A stretch of DNA of 64,000 nt, taken from assembly GCF_037658235.1 (NCBI RefSeq), contig NZ_JBBJLN010000006.1:62001-126000 (forward strand), in the 5' to 3' direction. Origin of the DNA: Yunchengibacter salinarum. Lineage in GTDB: Bacteria > Pseudomonadota > Alphaproteobacteria > Sphingomonadales > Kordiimonadaceae. A program made the translations under genes and the position numbers. The notes under the pieces are model-generated. The model was not told the origin of the DNA. It did no database searches and saw nothing but the letters and a program-made list of their open reading frames with translations. Of the stretch, positions 54,954 to 63,887 are shown piece by piece (position 1 is the first letter of the stretch; every line of letters starts with the position of its first letter).

Positions 54954-55832
54954 ATGGCGCACAAGCCCATTCGCAAGATCGTGCTGCCCGTGGCGGGCCT
55001 TGGCACACGCTTTCTGCCCGCCACAAAGGCAATCCCGAAGGAAATGCTGCCGGTCCTTGATCGGCCCCTGATCCAGTATGCGGTGGAAGAAGCGCTGGAA
55101 GCGGGGATCGAAAACATCATCCTGGTCACCGGGCGCAACAAGCAGGTGATGGAAGATCATTTCGATCACGCCTATGAGTTGGAGCGTATCCTGCAGGAAC
55201 GCGGCAAGGATGCCGGGCTGGCCGCGGCCCGTGGTATGCTTCTGGAAGAAGGCCGCATCAGCTATGTGCGCCAGATGCGCCCGCTGGGGCTGGGCCATGC
55301 CATCTGGTGCGCCCGCGAACTGGTGGGGGACGAGCCCTTCGCCGTGGCCCTGCCGGATGACCTGATTCTGGGCCAGCCCGGCTGCCTGAAACAGATGGTA
55401 TCCGCCTATGAGCGGCTGGGTGGCAATCTGGTGGCCAGCATGGAAGTGGCGCTGGAAGACACCAGCAAATACGGCATCATCACCCCGCGCGGTGGCGACA
55501 CCCGGCCCATGGCCGTGGCCGGGCTGGTGGAAAAGCCCCACCCGGCGGACGCGCCGTCCCGGCAGGCGGTGGTGGGGCGCTATATCCTTCAGCCGGAGGT
55601 GATGCGGCACCTGTCCACCCAGTCCGCGGGCGCGGGCGGCGAAATCCAGCTTACCGATGCCATGGTGCCCCTGATCGAGAACCAGCCCTTCCACGCGCTG
55701 GATTTTGACGGCGAGCGGTTCGATTGCGGCAACAAGATCGGCTGGCTGCGCGCCAATATCGCCATGGGCCTGAGAGACCCGGACGTGGCGCAGGAGCTGA
55801 AAAACATGATCACGCTCCGCGTTCAGGACTGA
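54954..55832 (+). CDS. galU: UTP-glucose-1-phosphate uridylyltransferase
   Basis: Makes UDP-glucose for glycan synthesis. The 292-residue protein has the nucleotidyltransferase signature VLPVAGLGTRFLPATKAIPKEMLPV, the ALPDDLIL acidic metal site, the VEKP segment and a GNKIGWLRANIAMGLRD C-terminal part. Normal length for bacterial GalU. It overlaps the 3' end of the convergent unknown gene by 10 nt. Paired with pgi it links central sugar phosphates to polysaccharide precursors. Confidence 0.98.
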   Translation: MAHKPIRKIVLPVAGLGTRFLPATKAIPKEMLPVLDRPLIQYAVEEALEAGIENIILVTGRNKQVMEDHFDHAYELERILQERGKDAGLAAARGMLLEEGRISYVRQMRPLGLGHAIWCARELVGDEPFAVALPDDLILGQPGCLKQMVSAYERLGGNLVASMEVALEDTSKYGIITPRGGDTRPMAVAGLVEKPHPADAPSRQAVVGRYILQPEVMRHLSTQSAGAGGEIQLTDAMVPLIENQPFHALDFDGERFDCGNKIGWLRANIAMGLRDPDVAQELKNMITLRVQD

Positions 55833-56869
55833 GGCGGCAGGACCAGCGTGGCGGCCAGCGCCGGGTCCAGCGCGTCCAGAAACGCGCGGGCACCGGGAAA
55901 CACAAGCCACCGATCCAGTGCCACCGGCCCGGCGGGAAGACGGTCAACCAGCACGCGACCCCCGGCCTGTTCCGCCAGATGGGTCGCCACGATCACATCG
56001 GCCATGAAATTCGGCCCACCCCCCACATGATAGCGTTGCCGCGCCCCAAGACGCACCCCGACCTGCCCGGCCATCAGGGTCAGCCATTTGCGCGGCGCCA
56101 CATCCTGATCCGGCAGCGGCACCGAAACCGTCACCGCCCCGCCATGCGAATCAGGCGCGGCCCACGGTGCCGCCCCGCCGCCTGACACGTCGCCTGACGT
56201 GCCGCCCGGCACGGCGCCCAACAGGCGAAAACCCGCCGCCGCCCAAGCGCGGGCATCATCCAGATGCATCAGGGCGCGCCGATCCGCCGGTCGCCGCCAC
56301 AGCAGGCAGGCATGGGCCAGCAGGGCCCGCGCACCGTCCAGGTCGCGCGCCGCCTCGCATTGGCTCAGGGCCTTGTCCAGCAACAGGCGGTCGCGAGCGG
56401 CCAGCGCCGCGGCCACGCTGACCTTTTCATGCCCGGCCCGTCGTTCCGGCTGAGGGGCGAGATCGGCTTCCACCGCCACCGGAACACCACGGGCACGCAG
56501 CGACACCACGACCCAGACAGCCTCGGCGGGCGGATCGATCCACAAGCGTTGCGGCGGCTGACCAAGGGCATGATCGGGCGGCTCGGCAAACAGCTCCACC
56601 CTTTGAATACCCCCCGGCAAAAGACGCATGAGCCGGTCATAATAACGCAGACGGGCCACCACCGCGCCGCGTTCCAGGCCCTCATCCGCACCAGCGATGC
56701 GCACGTCCATGAACAAGCGCCCGCGCCGCCGCAAGGGGCGCAGCGGTACCAGACGGCGCAGGGCCTGATCCCGCATCGCCACCCGCACACGCCCGATGGC
56801 CGACAGCCGGATCGCCGCCCGCAAGGCGTGCCGCCATCCGAAAGAGGGAAAATCCGTCGCCATCGTCAT
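55823..56869 (-). CDS. Hypothetical protein coupled to a glycosyltransferase, 348 residues
   Basis: Unrecognised. The protein is Arg- and Ala-rich with a basic N-terminal part (about 15-50) and no signal peptide or membrane helix. Segments such as LFMDVRIAGADEGLERGAVVARLRYYDR and GGGPNFMADVIVATHLAEQAGGRVLVDRLP look like folded alpha/beta structure. It contains a long central stretch rich in Ala with several Arg pairs, and a Gly/Ala-rich linker near residues 215-235 (GGTSGDVSGGGAAPWAAP). Its ATG overlaps the end of the glycosyltransferase gene by 4 nt, and its last 10 nt overlap galU. A role in surface-glycan building is inferred from this coupling alone. Confidence 0.75.
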   Translation of the reverse strand: MTMATDFPSFGWRHALRAAIRLSAIGRVRVAMRDQALRRLVPLRPLRRRGRLFMDVRIAGADEGLERGAVVARLRYYDRLMRLLPGGIQRVELFAEPPDHALGQPPQRLWIDPPAEAVWVVVSLRARGVPVAVEADLAPQPERRAGHEKVSVAAALAARDRLLLDKALSQCEAARDLDGARALLAHACLLWRRPADRRALMHLDDARAWAAAGFRLLGAVPGGTSGDVSGGGAAPWAAPDSHGGAVTVSVPLPDQDVAPRKWLTLMAGQVGVRLGARQRYHVGGGPNFMADVIVATHLAEQAGGRVLVDRLPAGPVALDRWLVFPGARAFLDALDPALAATLVLPPQS

Positions 56870-58053
56870 GCCGTTACAGCCGCACCATGGCGCCGGGCAG
56901 CAAGGGCCTTGAAGAAACGATCCGACACATGCGCGGGGTCATGATCGGCCACGAAAGCCTGTAATTGCCCCCGCGCGCTGGAATCATCCGCCGCCGCGAG
57001 CGCCTGCGCCAGCGCCCCGTCCAGGCTGTGGAACGCTGCCGGATCAAAGCCCTGCACCATCGCGCCCGCCCCTGAAAAGACGGCCATCAGACTGTTCGGA
57101 ACCACCACGGGCCGCCCGAAGCTCACCCCCGTCATGGCAACGCCGGAATTGAGCGACACGGGATAAGGGCAGGCCACCACATCCGCCGCGCGGAAATAGG
57201 TCTGCACCGCCTGATCGGACACATGGCCCGCATAGACGGACACATCGCTGCGGGCGGCGGTCAACTGCTCCAGTTCGGCCATGAAATGATCGGGGCCCCG
57301 GCCACCCGCCAGAATCAGCCGCACCTGGCCGCCGGGGCGTGCCAGCTTTTGCAGGCTGTCCAGCCGGGCGATCGTCTGGCGGATACCTTTATAAGGCAGC
57401 AATGCCCCGAACAGCAGGATCGCCACGTCCGCCGGGCGCAGTCCCAGGTCCAGCCGGGCCTGTGCACGCCCCATATAGGCGCCGTACACGGGGCCATAGG
57501 CCGGATGGGGTACATGAAAAACCTTGTGGGCGGGCAGTTGATAATGGCTGGCGGCCAGCGCCACCGTATCCGGGTTCATCACATGGATGCTGTCCACCAG
57601 GTCCGCCAGCCGGGCGCAGGTGTCCCGCTCCACACCCGGAAAATCGGAATGATGGGCCAGCAGATTGTGCACCGTCCACACCAGATGGGTGCCATCCGCC
57701 TGAAGCCCGGCCAGCCTGTCCAGAAAGGCATCGGCGCGGGCGACGGCCTCCCGGCGGCGGGTGATGCGCGAAAACAGGCGGTGAATCCAGTGGATATGCA
57801 CGGTCACCGGCACCCCGGCCTGACCCAGCGGGCCGCCCACCTCGTCCAGCGGCAGCACCGCCCAGTCATTGTCGAAACCGCGCGCATACAGCGTGCCATG
57901 GAACGGATTGCTGGCCACCTGCGGCCAGTAAAGCAGCAGCCCGCCGCGCGCCGGGTCTCGCCCCGCCGCCTGAAGCGCCAGAACACCATCCACCATGCGC
58001 TCAAGCTGGCTGCGCACATGACGGGTTCCTGATATGGCACTGCCAGACAGCAT
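56866..58053 (-). CDS. Glycosyltransferase, GT-B fold
   Basis: Predicted cytosolic sugar transferase of 395 residues with the two-Rossmann GT-B layout. N-terminal domain: LLLYWPQVASNPFHGTLYARGFDNDW, VTVHIHWIHRLF and THLVWTVHNLLAHHSDFPG; C-terminal donor-binding domain: ILLFGALLPYKGIRQTI, VRLILAGGRGPDHF, VSVYAGHVSDQAVQTYFRAADVVACPYPVSLNSGVAMTGVSFGRPVVVPN (given in parts), which is the GT4-like nucleotide-sugar site. Donor and acceptor unknown. ATG at 58053 follows GAGAGAGGG; the longer frame to 58398 runs antisense through the RTX gene. It is divergent from the RTX gene with a 175-nt gap, and translationally coupled to the unknown protein downstream. Confidence 0.9.
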   Translation of the reverse strand: MLSGSAISGTRHVRSQLERMVDGVLALQAAGRDPARGGLLLYWPQVASNPFHGTLYARGFDNDWAVLPLDEVGGPLGQAGVPVTVHIHWIHRLFSRITRRREAVARADAFLDRLAGLQADGTHLVWTVHNLLAHHSDFPGVERDTCARLADLVDSIHVMNPDTVALAASHYQLPAHKVFHVPHPAYGPVYGAYMGRAQARLDLGLRPADVAILLFGALLPYKGIRQTIARLDSLQKLARPGGQVRLILAGGRGPDHFMAELEQLTAARSDVSVYAGHVSDQAVQTYFRAADVVACPYPVSLNSGVAMTGVSFGRPVVVPNSLMAVFSGAGAMVQGFDPAAFHSLDGALAQALAAADDSSARGQLQAFVADHDPAHVSDRFFKALAARRHGAAVTA

Positions 58054-58228
58054 GGGCCCTCTCTCGGCTTGGATCGCGGGCAGTCCAGCACTTCCGCGCG
58101 CGCCGCGCAAGCCCCGCTGAACCAGCCTGCCCGGCATGATGTGGCGCGGAAATTGCTTGAATACAGCCATGGCAAGCGGCGTGTGCGCCGCGACGCCAAC
58201 AGGAAATAAACAAGAAAACGGGTGCGTG

Positions 58229-60658
58229 ATGGTGGAAAGAACCGGCAGCAACGGCGCGGACAGCCTGTCCGGCGGCAATGGCGACGATCTGATCCGGGGG
58301 CTGGGCGGCGATGATACCCTTTCCGGTCTCGGCGGCGCGGACAATATCGCCGCGGGCGACGGCGACGACGTGATAAACGGCGGCCCCGGCAGCGACACGC
58401 TGGACGGCGGCGCCGGGCGCGATCTGTTGGCCCATGCGGATGCGTCGGCGGGCGTGTCGGTGGACCTGCTTCAGGGCACTGGCCGGTTTTCCGACGCAGC
58501 GGGCGACGTGCTTTTCCGCATCGAGGATCTGAGCGGCAGCGCCCATGACGACAGCCTGTCGGGCGACAGCAGCGATAATCGGCTGATCGGGCTGGGCGGC
58601 AATGACAGTCTGGTGGGCCGGGGCGGCGACGACAGCCTGATCGGCGGCGCGGGGGACGACACCCTGCGCCCGGATGCGGGCCGCGACCATCTGGATGGCG
58701 GCAGCGGCACCGATACCGCCACCTTCGCCGCCCGCGATCAGGCGCTGGTGGTGGATTTGCGGCAGGGCGCCATGTATCTGGCCGCCGATGGGCCGGATGG
58801 CGGTTCCCGCCTGACGGGCGTGGAAAACATTGCCGGTGGCCGGGCCGAGGACACCCTGTTCGGAAACGGGGCCGACAACAGGATCACCGGCGGCGGCAAT
58901 GACGATCTGCTGGCGGCCTTTGGCGGGCGTGACACCCTGGCCGGCGAGGCGGGCGCGGACGAATTGCGCGGCGGCGGCGATGATGACAGCCTGACCGGCG
59001 GCAATGGCGACGACACCCTGATGGGTCAGACCGGCGCCGACACGCTGCACGGCGGTACGGGCAGCGACAAGTTGCGGGCCGGCTTCGGTGACGACACGCT
59101 GAATGGCGGCACTGGCGCGGACCTGCTGCGCGGCAATGCCGGCGACGACACGCTGAATGGTGGCGGCGGAAACGACACCCTGTTCGGCGGGCCGGGCGCC
59201 GACCTGTTCATTGGCGGCGGCGGCGCGGGCGACCGGGTTAGCTTCAACGACCAGTCCAGCGGTGTGTTGCTGGATGTGGCGCACCCGTCGGAAAGCCTTG
59301 GCTCGGCCACGGGGGACCGGTTCCGGGACATTGCGATCATTCAGGGATCACCCTTTCGGGATACCCTGACCGGTGGCGCCAATGACGACCGGTTCCAGGG
59401 CGCCGACGGCGATGACGGCCTGTTCGGGCGCGACGGTGATGACCTGCTGGGCGGCGATGGCGGCGATGACAGCCTGGTGGGCGGCGCCGGTCGGGATACA
59501 CTTCGGGGTGGCATCGGCAGCGATCTCGGCTTTGGCGGCGGCGGTAATGACAGCCTGTCCGGCGCGGCGGGGGCCGATACGCTCTGGGCGGGCGGTGGCA
59601 ATGATGACCTGACCGGCGGCGCCGGGCGCGACATGCTGGGCGGCGGCGACGGCGCCGATACGCTGGCGGGGGGCGACGGGGTGGACCGGATTTTCGCGGG
59701 CAGCGGCAACGATCTGGCCCTTGGCGGCAATGGCGATGATGAACTGTTCGGCGGCGACGGCGCGGATACGTTGCTGGGCGCGGCAAATGACGACAGCCTG
59801 TTCGGCGGCGATGGCGGCGACAGCCTTGTGGGGGACGCAGGGATCGACCGGCTGCGCGGCAATGACGGCGACGATACGCTGACAGGCGGCGATGCGCAGG
59901 ACTTCCTGTTCGGCCAATTGGGCGACGATGTGCTGCTGGGCGGCAACGGCAATGACCGATTCTGGGCGGGTATGGGCGATGACAGCCTGTCCGGCGAAGA
60001 CGGCGATGACCTGCTGCGCGGCGGCCTGGGGAATGACAGTCTCACAGGCGGGGCGGGCGCGGACACCTTGCGCGGCATGGAAGACAACGACAATCTGGCC
60101 GGGGGCGACGAGGCCGACAGCCTGGCCGGGCAGGCGGGCGGCGATACACTCGCGGGCAATGCGGGCGGCGATACGCTCGACGGCGGCGATGGCGCGGATC
60201 TGCTGTTCGGCAATTCGGATGCGGATTTTCTCTTTGCCGGGGCCGGGGCGGACACGCTTTCCGGCGGCACGGGCGACGACCAGGTCAATGGCGAAGCCGG
60301 AAACGACCTGGTGCGCGGCGGCACGGGCGACGACATCGTGCGCGGCCAGCGCGGCGACGATACCCTGGAAGGGGGCGCGGGCGCGGACACCCTCACCGGC
60401 GGCGCTGGCGGCGACACCTTCGTGTTCGCGGCGGGCTCGGGAACCGATGTGATCACCGATATGAACGCCGATGCGGACAGCCTGGACCTGACCGCCGCAA
60501 GCGCCGGTTTCGCCGCCACATCGGATGTGGTGGCCGCAGCTTCCCCCACCACACAGGGCGGTGTGGACGGCCTTTTGCTGGACTTGGGCGGCGGCGACAC
60601 GGTGTTCCTGGAAAACATGGACCTGGTGCTGCTCTCACAGGTCGCCATCCTGCTCTGA
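58229..60658 (+). CDS. RTX calcium-binding repeat protein, almost all repeats
   Basis: Predicted type-I-secreted protein of 809 residues. From residue 10 almost to the end it consists of GGxGxDxLx nonapeptide repeats that fold into calcium-bound beta-rolls. Three spacer modules break the roll (VSVDLLQGTGRFSDAAGDV, LVVDLRQGAMYLAADG and VLLDVAHPSESLGSATGDR), a pattern typical of long RTX adhesins and surface-layer-like proteins. The end (DTFVFAAGSGTDVITDMNADADSLDLT, then a hydrophobic VFLENMDLVLLSQVAILL tail) is a type I secretion signal; no catalytic domain or Sec signal is present. The start is the ATG at 58229; ATG at 58169 is possible. No HlyB/D/TolC genes in the window. Confidence 0.9.
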   Translation: MVERTGSNGADSLSGGNGDDLIRGLGGDDTLSGLGGADNIAAGDGDDVINGGPGSDTLDGGAGRDLLAHADASAGVSVDLLQGTGRFSDAAGDVLFRIEDLSGSAHDDSLSGDSSDNRLIGLGGNDSLVGRGGDDSLIGGAGDDTLRPDAGRDHLDGGSGTDTATFAARDQALVVDLRQGAMYLAADGPDGGSRLTGVENIAGGRAEDTLFGNGADNRITGGGNDDLLAAFGGRDTLAGEAGADELRGGGDDDSLTGGNGDDTLMGQTGADTLHGGTGSDKLRAGFGDDTLNGGTGADLLRGNAGDDTLNGGGGNDTLFGGPGADLFIGGGGAGDRVSFNDQSSGVLLDVAHPSESLGSATGDRFRDIAIIQGSPFRDTLTGGANDDRFQGADGDDGLFGRDGDDLLGGDGGDDSLVGGAGRDTLRGGIGSDLGFGGGGNDSLSGAAGADTLWAGGGNDDLTGGAGRDMLGGGDGADTLAGGDGVDRIFAGSGNDLALGGNGDDELFGGDGADTLLGAANDDSLFGGDGGDSLVGDAGIDRLRGNDGDDTLTGGDAQDFLFGQLGDDVLLGGNGNDRFWAGMGDDSLSGEDGDDLLRGGLGNDSLTGGAGADTLRGMEDNDNLAGGDEADSLAGQAGGDTLAGNAGGDTLDGGDGADLLFGNSDADFLFAGAGADTLSGGTGDDQVNGEAGNDLVRGGTGDDIVRGQRGDDTLEGGAGADTLTGGAGGDTFVFAAGSGTDVITDMNADADSLDLTAASAGFAATSDVVAAASPTTQGGVDGLLLDLGGGDTVFLENMDLVLLSQVAILL

Positions 60659-61066
60659 GGATGGGGGCTTTATTCGATCTCACGGCAGTTCGCTCACGCG
60701 AACGCCTCCGATGGGGCGGCAAACCATTGCCGGGCCGCGGTCGCGGCCTGCGACCGGCACGCCAACACCAGGGGCACGCCGGTCGGTATTCGATCTCACG
60801 GCAGTTCGCTCACGCGAACGCCTCCGATGGGGCGGCAAACCATTGCCGGGCCGCGGTCGCGGCCTGCGACCGGCACGCCAACACCAGGGGGCACGCCGGT
60901 CGGTATTCGATCTCACGGCAGTTCACTCAAACGAACGCCTCCGATGGGGCGGCAAACCATTGCCGGGCCGCGGTCGCGGCCTGCGACCGGCACGCCAACA
61001 CCAGGGGCACGCCGGTCGGTATTCGATCTCACGGCAGTTCACTCAAACGAACGCCTCCGATGGGGC
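60659..61066. repeat. Intergenic tandem repeat locus 3: 3.4 units, 116-bp period
   Basis: Units start at 60671, 60787, 60904 and 61020 (spacing 116, 117, 116 bp; one extra G in unit 2). They are nearly identical; units 3 and 4 differ from 1 and 2 in the arm GTTCGCTCACGCGAAC, which becomes GTTCACTCAAACGAAC. Other palindromes are GGCCGCGGTCGCGGCC and the CGACCGGC/GCCGGTCG pair. The block starts with GGGGGCTTTATTC (60663-60675), also found at 22096-22108. The apparent ORF joined to rfbC is an artefact. Confidence 0.88.
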
Positions 61067-61178
61067 CTTGCGCACTCAACGCCCCCTCGACAGGCGCGGC
61101 CAAAGCTTTATAAAAGCGGGTCGGGGCCCGGCACCAACCAGGCCGGGGAATATGCGTCTCAATCAAGGGCAGACTATC

Positions 61179-61742
61179 ATGCAGGTGGAAAAACTGGCGC
61201 TGGACGGGGCGTTCGTGCTCACGCCCAAGCGCTTCGGCGACGCGCGCGGTTTCTTTTCCGAAACCTATAACAAGCGCGCCTTCGATGCCGCCGTGGGGCC
61301 GGTGGACTTCGTGCAGGACAATCACAGCCTGTCCCGCGATGCGGGCGTGCTGCGCGGCCTGCATTTCCAGACCCCGCCGCACGCACAGGCCAAGCTGGTG
61401 CGCGTGCCGCGTGGCCGGGTGCTGGACGTGATCGTGGATTTGCGCGGCGGCTCCCCCACCTATGGCCAGCACGCAGCGGTGGAGCTGAGCGGCGAGAACT
61501 GGAAGCAGCTTTTCGTGCCCGAAGGCTTCGCCCACGCCTTTCTGACGCTGGAGCCGGACAGCGAGTTCTGCTACAAGGTGACCGATTTCTACGCCCCGGA
61601 TCATGACAGCGGCCTGCGCTTTGACGACCCGGATCTCGCCATTGACTGGCCCATGCCGTTGGCGGACATCACCCTGTCGGACAAGGACCGGGCATTGCCT
61701 GCCTTCAGGGACTTCAAAAGCCCGTTCACCTATCAGCCCTGA
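61179..61742 (+). CDS. rfbC: dTDP-4-dehydrorhamnose 3,5-epimerase
   Basis: Double epimerisation at C3 and C5 of dTDP-4-keto-6-deoxyglucose, third step counted from TDP-glucose in dTDP-L-rhamnose synthesis. The 187-residue cupin has the catalytic His62 (VLRGLHFQTPPHAQ) and Tyr132 (EFCYKVTDFY), with the ALRGLHFQ-type strand and LFVPEGFAHAFLTL segment; the length is typical. The ATG at 61179 has CAAGGGCAG upstream; an ORF to 60525 would translate the repeats. Head of the rfbC-rfbB-rfbD-rfbA operon, 36 nt before rfbB. Confidence 0.97.
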   Translation: MQVEKLALDGAFVLTPKRFGDARGFFSETYNKRAFDAAVGPVDFVQDNHSLSRDAGVLRGLHFQTPPHAQAKLVRVPRGRVLDVIVDLRGGSPTYGQHAAVELSGENWKQLFVPEGFAHAFLTLEPDSEFCYKVTDFYAPDHDSGLRFDDPDLAIDWPMPLADITLSDKDRALPAFRDFKSPFTYQP

Positions 61743-61777
61743 TATTTCAACCCTGACATCATCAGCCGAGGTTTGCC

Positions 61778-62842
61778 ATGAGCGCTCATACCCCCGCCCT
61801 GTCCGGCCCCATTCTCGTCACCGGCGGCGCCGGATTCATCGGCTCGGCGGTCTGCCGCCATCTGGTGAAAAGCGGCGTGCCGGTGGTGAATGTGGACAAG
61901 CTCACCTATGCGGGCACGCTCACCTCGCTCAAGGAGGTTGAGGACAGCCCCCTTTATGCCTTCGAGCAAGCGGATATCTGCGACGCGGACGCCATGGCCC
62001 GCATCTTCGCCGCGCACAGGCCGCGCGGTGTGATGCATCTGGCGGCGGAAAGTCATGTGGACCGGTCCATCACCGGCGCGGCGGACTTTATCCAGAGCAA
62101 CATCACCGGCACTTTCATCCTGCTGGAAGCCGCGCGGGATTATTTCAACGAGCTGGACGCGGACGGTCAGGGCGCCTTCCGCTTTCTTCATGTCTCCACG
62201 GACGAAGTATATGGCGAACTGGGCGACACGGGCCTGTTCACGGAAGAAACGCCCTATGCGCCGCGCTCCCCCTATTCCGCCAGCAAGGCCAGCGCCGACC
62301 ATCTGGCGCTTGCCTGGCACGCCACCTATGGCCTGCCGGTGGTGGTGTCCAACTGCTCCAACAATTACGGCCCCTATCACCTGCCGGAAAAGCTGATTCC
62401 GCTGATGATCCTGAACGCGCTGGACGGGCGGCCCCTGCCGGTGTACGGCGACGGCTCCAATGTGCGGGACTGGCTCTATGTGGACGATCACGCCCGCGCC
62501 CTTCATCTGATCTGGGCCGAGGGGCGGCTGGGCGAAAAATACAATGTGGGGGGCCGCAACGAGCGCACCAATCTTCAGGTGGTGCACCGCATCTGCGACG
62601 CGCTGGACCGGCTGCGCCCCAAAGACGACGGCAGTTACCGCGACCAGATCAGCTTCGTGACGGACAGGCCCGGCCACGACGCCCGTTATGCCATCGACGC
62701 CTCCAAGCTGGAGGGCGAACTGGGCTGGCGGGCCGAGGAATCCTTCGAGACCGGCATCGACAAGACCATCCAGTGGTATCTGGACAATGACTGGTGGTGG
62801 CAGCCGCTGCGCCAGCACGCGCAGGAACGGCGCGGCCTGTAG
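61778..62842 (+). CDS. rfbB: dTDP-glucose 4,6-dehydratase
   Basis: Makes dTDP-4-keto-6-deoxyglucose with bound NAD. The 354-residue SDR-family protein has the N-terminal [14 protein letters not shown] nucleotide motif, [13 protein letters not shown], the catalytic [12 protein letters not shown] region and [15 protein letters not shown] (YxxxK), plus the dehydratase signatures [17 protein letters not shown] and [16 protein letters not shown] at 61778, GAGG upstream. Confidence 0.98.
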   Translation: MSAHTPALSGPILVTGGAGFIGSAVCRHLVKSGVPVVNVDKLTYAGTLTSLKEVEDSPLYAFEQADICDADAMARIFAAHRPRGVMHLAAESHVDRSITGAADFIQSNITGTFILLEAARDYFNELDADGQGAFRFLHVSTDEVYGELGDTGLFTEETPYAPRSPYSASKASADHLALAWHATYGLPVVVSNCSNNYGPYHLPEKLIPLMILNALDGRPLPVYGDGSNVRDWLYVDDHARALHLIWAEGRLGEKYNVGGRNERTNLQVVHRICDALDRLRPKDDGSYRDQISFVTDRPGHDARYAIDASKLEGELGWRAEESFETGIDKTIQWYLDNDWWWQPLRQHAQERRGL

Positions 62843-62892
62843 GGGAAAAGCACCGGTTGAACACCCACTGACACACCGCCGAGGGGGGACAT

Positions 62893-63801
62893 ATGCATCG
62901 TATCGCCATTATCGGAAAGCAGGGTCAGGTGGCCCGATCGCTCGCCGAAGCCGCCCCGGCCCATGGCCTTGAGGCTGTCTTTCTGGCCCGGCCCGCGCTG
63001 GACCTGGCCCGGCTGACACCCGCGCAAAGCCCGGCGCTGACGGACATGCTGGCCGGGCTGGGCGTGGATGCGGTGATCAATGCCGCCGCCTATACCAATG
63101 TGGACGGCGCGGAGGGCGACGAGGCCACGGCCACCACTGTCAACGCCACCGGAACCGCCGTTCTGGCGGATGTGGCGGCACGGCTGAACGTGCCTTTCCT
63201 GCACATTTCCACCGACTATGTGTTCGACGGCAGCAAGCCCGGCGCTTATGTGGAGCATGATCCGGTGGCCCCCATGGGCGCCTATGGCCGCTCCAAGCTG
63301 GCGGGGGAGCGGGCCGTAAGGGCCGCCAATCCGCATGCCTTCATCTTTCGCACCGCCTGGGTTTACAGCCCGTTCGGGAAAAACTTTCTGAAAACCATGC
63401 TGCGGCTGGCGGCGAACCGGGACGAACTGGGCGTGGTGGCGGATCAGCACGGCAATCCCACCTATGCCCCCGCCATTGCGGACGGGCTGCTGGCCGTGCT
63501 GGCGGCGCTGCCGGAAAGCGGCTGGCAGAAACGGGCCGGGCTGTATCACATGACCGCGACGGGGGACGCCACATGGCACGCCTTCGCCGAGGCCATTTTC
63601 GACGAGGCCGCCCGCTTCGGCCATCCGCGCCCCGCCGTGAAGGCGCTGACCACCGCCGATTTTCCCACACCCGCCGCGCGCCCCGCCAATTCGCGGCTGA
63701 ACAGTGCGCGCCTGGAAAGCACCTTTGGCGTACGGCTGCCCCACTGGCGGCTGAGCACACGGGCCTGCGTGCGCCGCCTTTTCCACCAAGGCGGGCTTTG
63801 A
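62893..63801 (+). CDS. rfbD: dTDP-4-dehydrorhamnose reductase
   Basis: Final NADPH-dependent reduction giving dTDP-L-rhamnose. The 302-residue protein has IGKQGQVARSL as the cofactor loop, AAAYTNVDGAEGD, HISTDYVFDGSKPGAYVE, the YGRSKLAGERAV YxxxK motif and RTAWVYSPFGKNFLKTML. ATG after GAGGGGGGACAT. It lies 51 nt after rfbB and 87 nt before rfbA. Confidence 0.98.
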   Translation: MHRIAIIGKQGQVARSLAEAAPAHGLEAVFLARPALDLARLTPAQSPALTDMLAGLGVDAVINAAAYTNVDGAEGDEATATTVNATGTAVLADVAARLNVPFLHISTDYVFDGSKPGAYVEHDPVAPMGAYGRSKLAGERAVRAANPHAFIFRTAWVYSPFGKNFLKTMLRLAANRDELGVVADQHGNPTYAPAIADGLLAVLAALPESGWQKRAGLYHMTATGDATWHAFAEAIFDEAARFGHPRPAVKALTTADFPTPAARPANSRLNSARLESTFGVRLPHWRLSTRACVRRLFHQGGL

Positions 63802-63887
63802 TCCGGCGCGCGCTTTGGGCTAAGGCTTGAAGCCGGACAGGCAAAGACCGGGGCGCCGGGGCGCGCCACAGTGTAACAGGGGGTTTC

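Noticed and set aside
58001..60648. Two long antisense ORFs (about 430 residues each) across the RTX gene
   Set aside because: They are complements of the GGC-GAC repeat codons and have Ala/Val/Pro-only composition; RTX motifs are perfect on the other strand.
60659..61066. CRISPR array
   Set aside because: Units of 116 bp are contiguous and have no unique spacers of 30-40 bp; no cas gene is nearby.
60525..61178. N-terminal extension of rfbC through the repeats
   Set aside because: Repeated Arg/Gly/Pro-rich translation of the tandem array; RfbC family proteins begin at the 61179 ATG.
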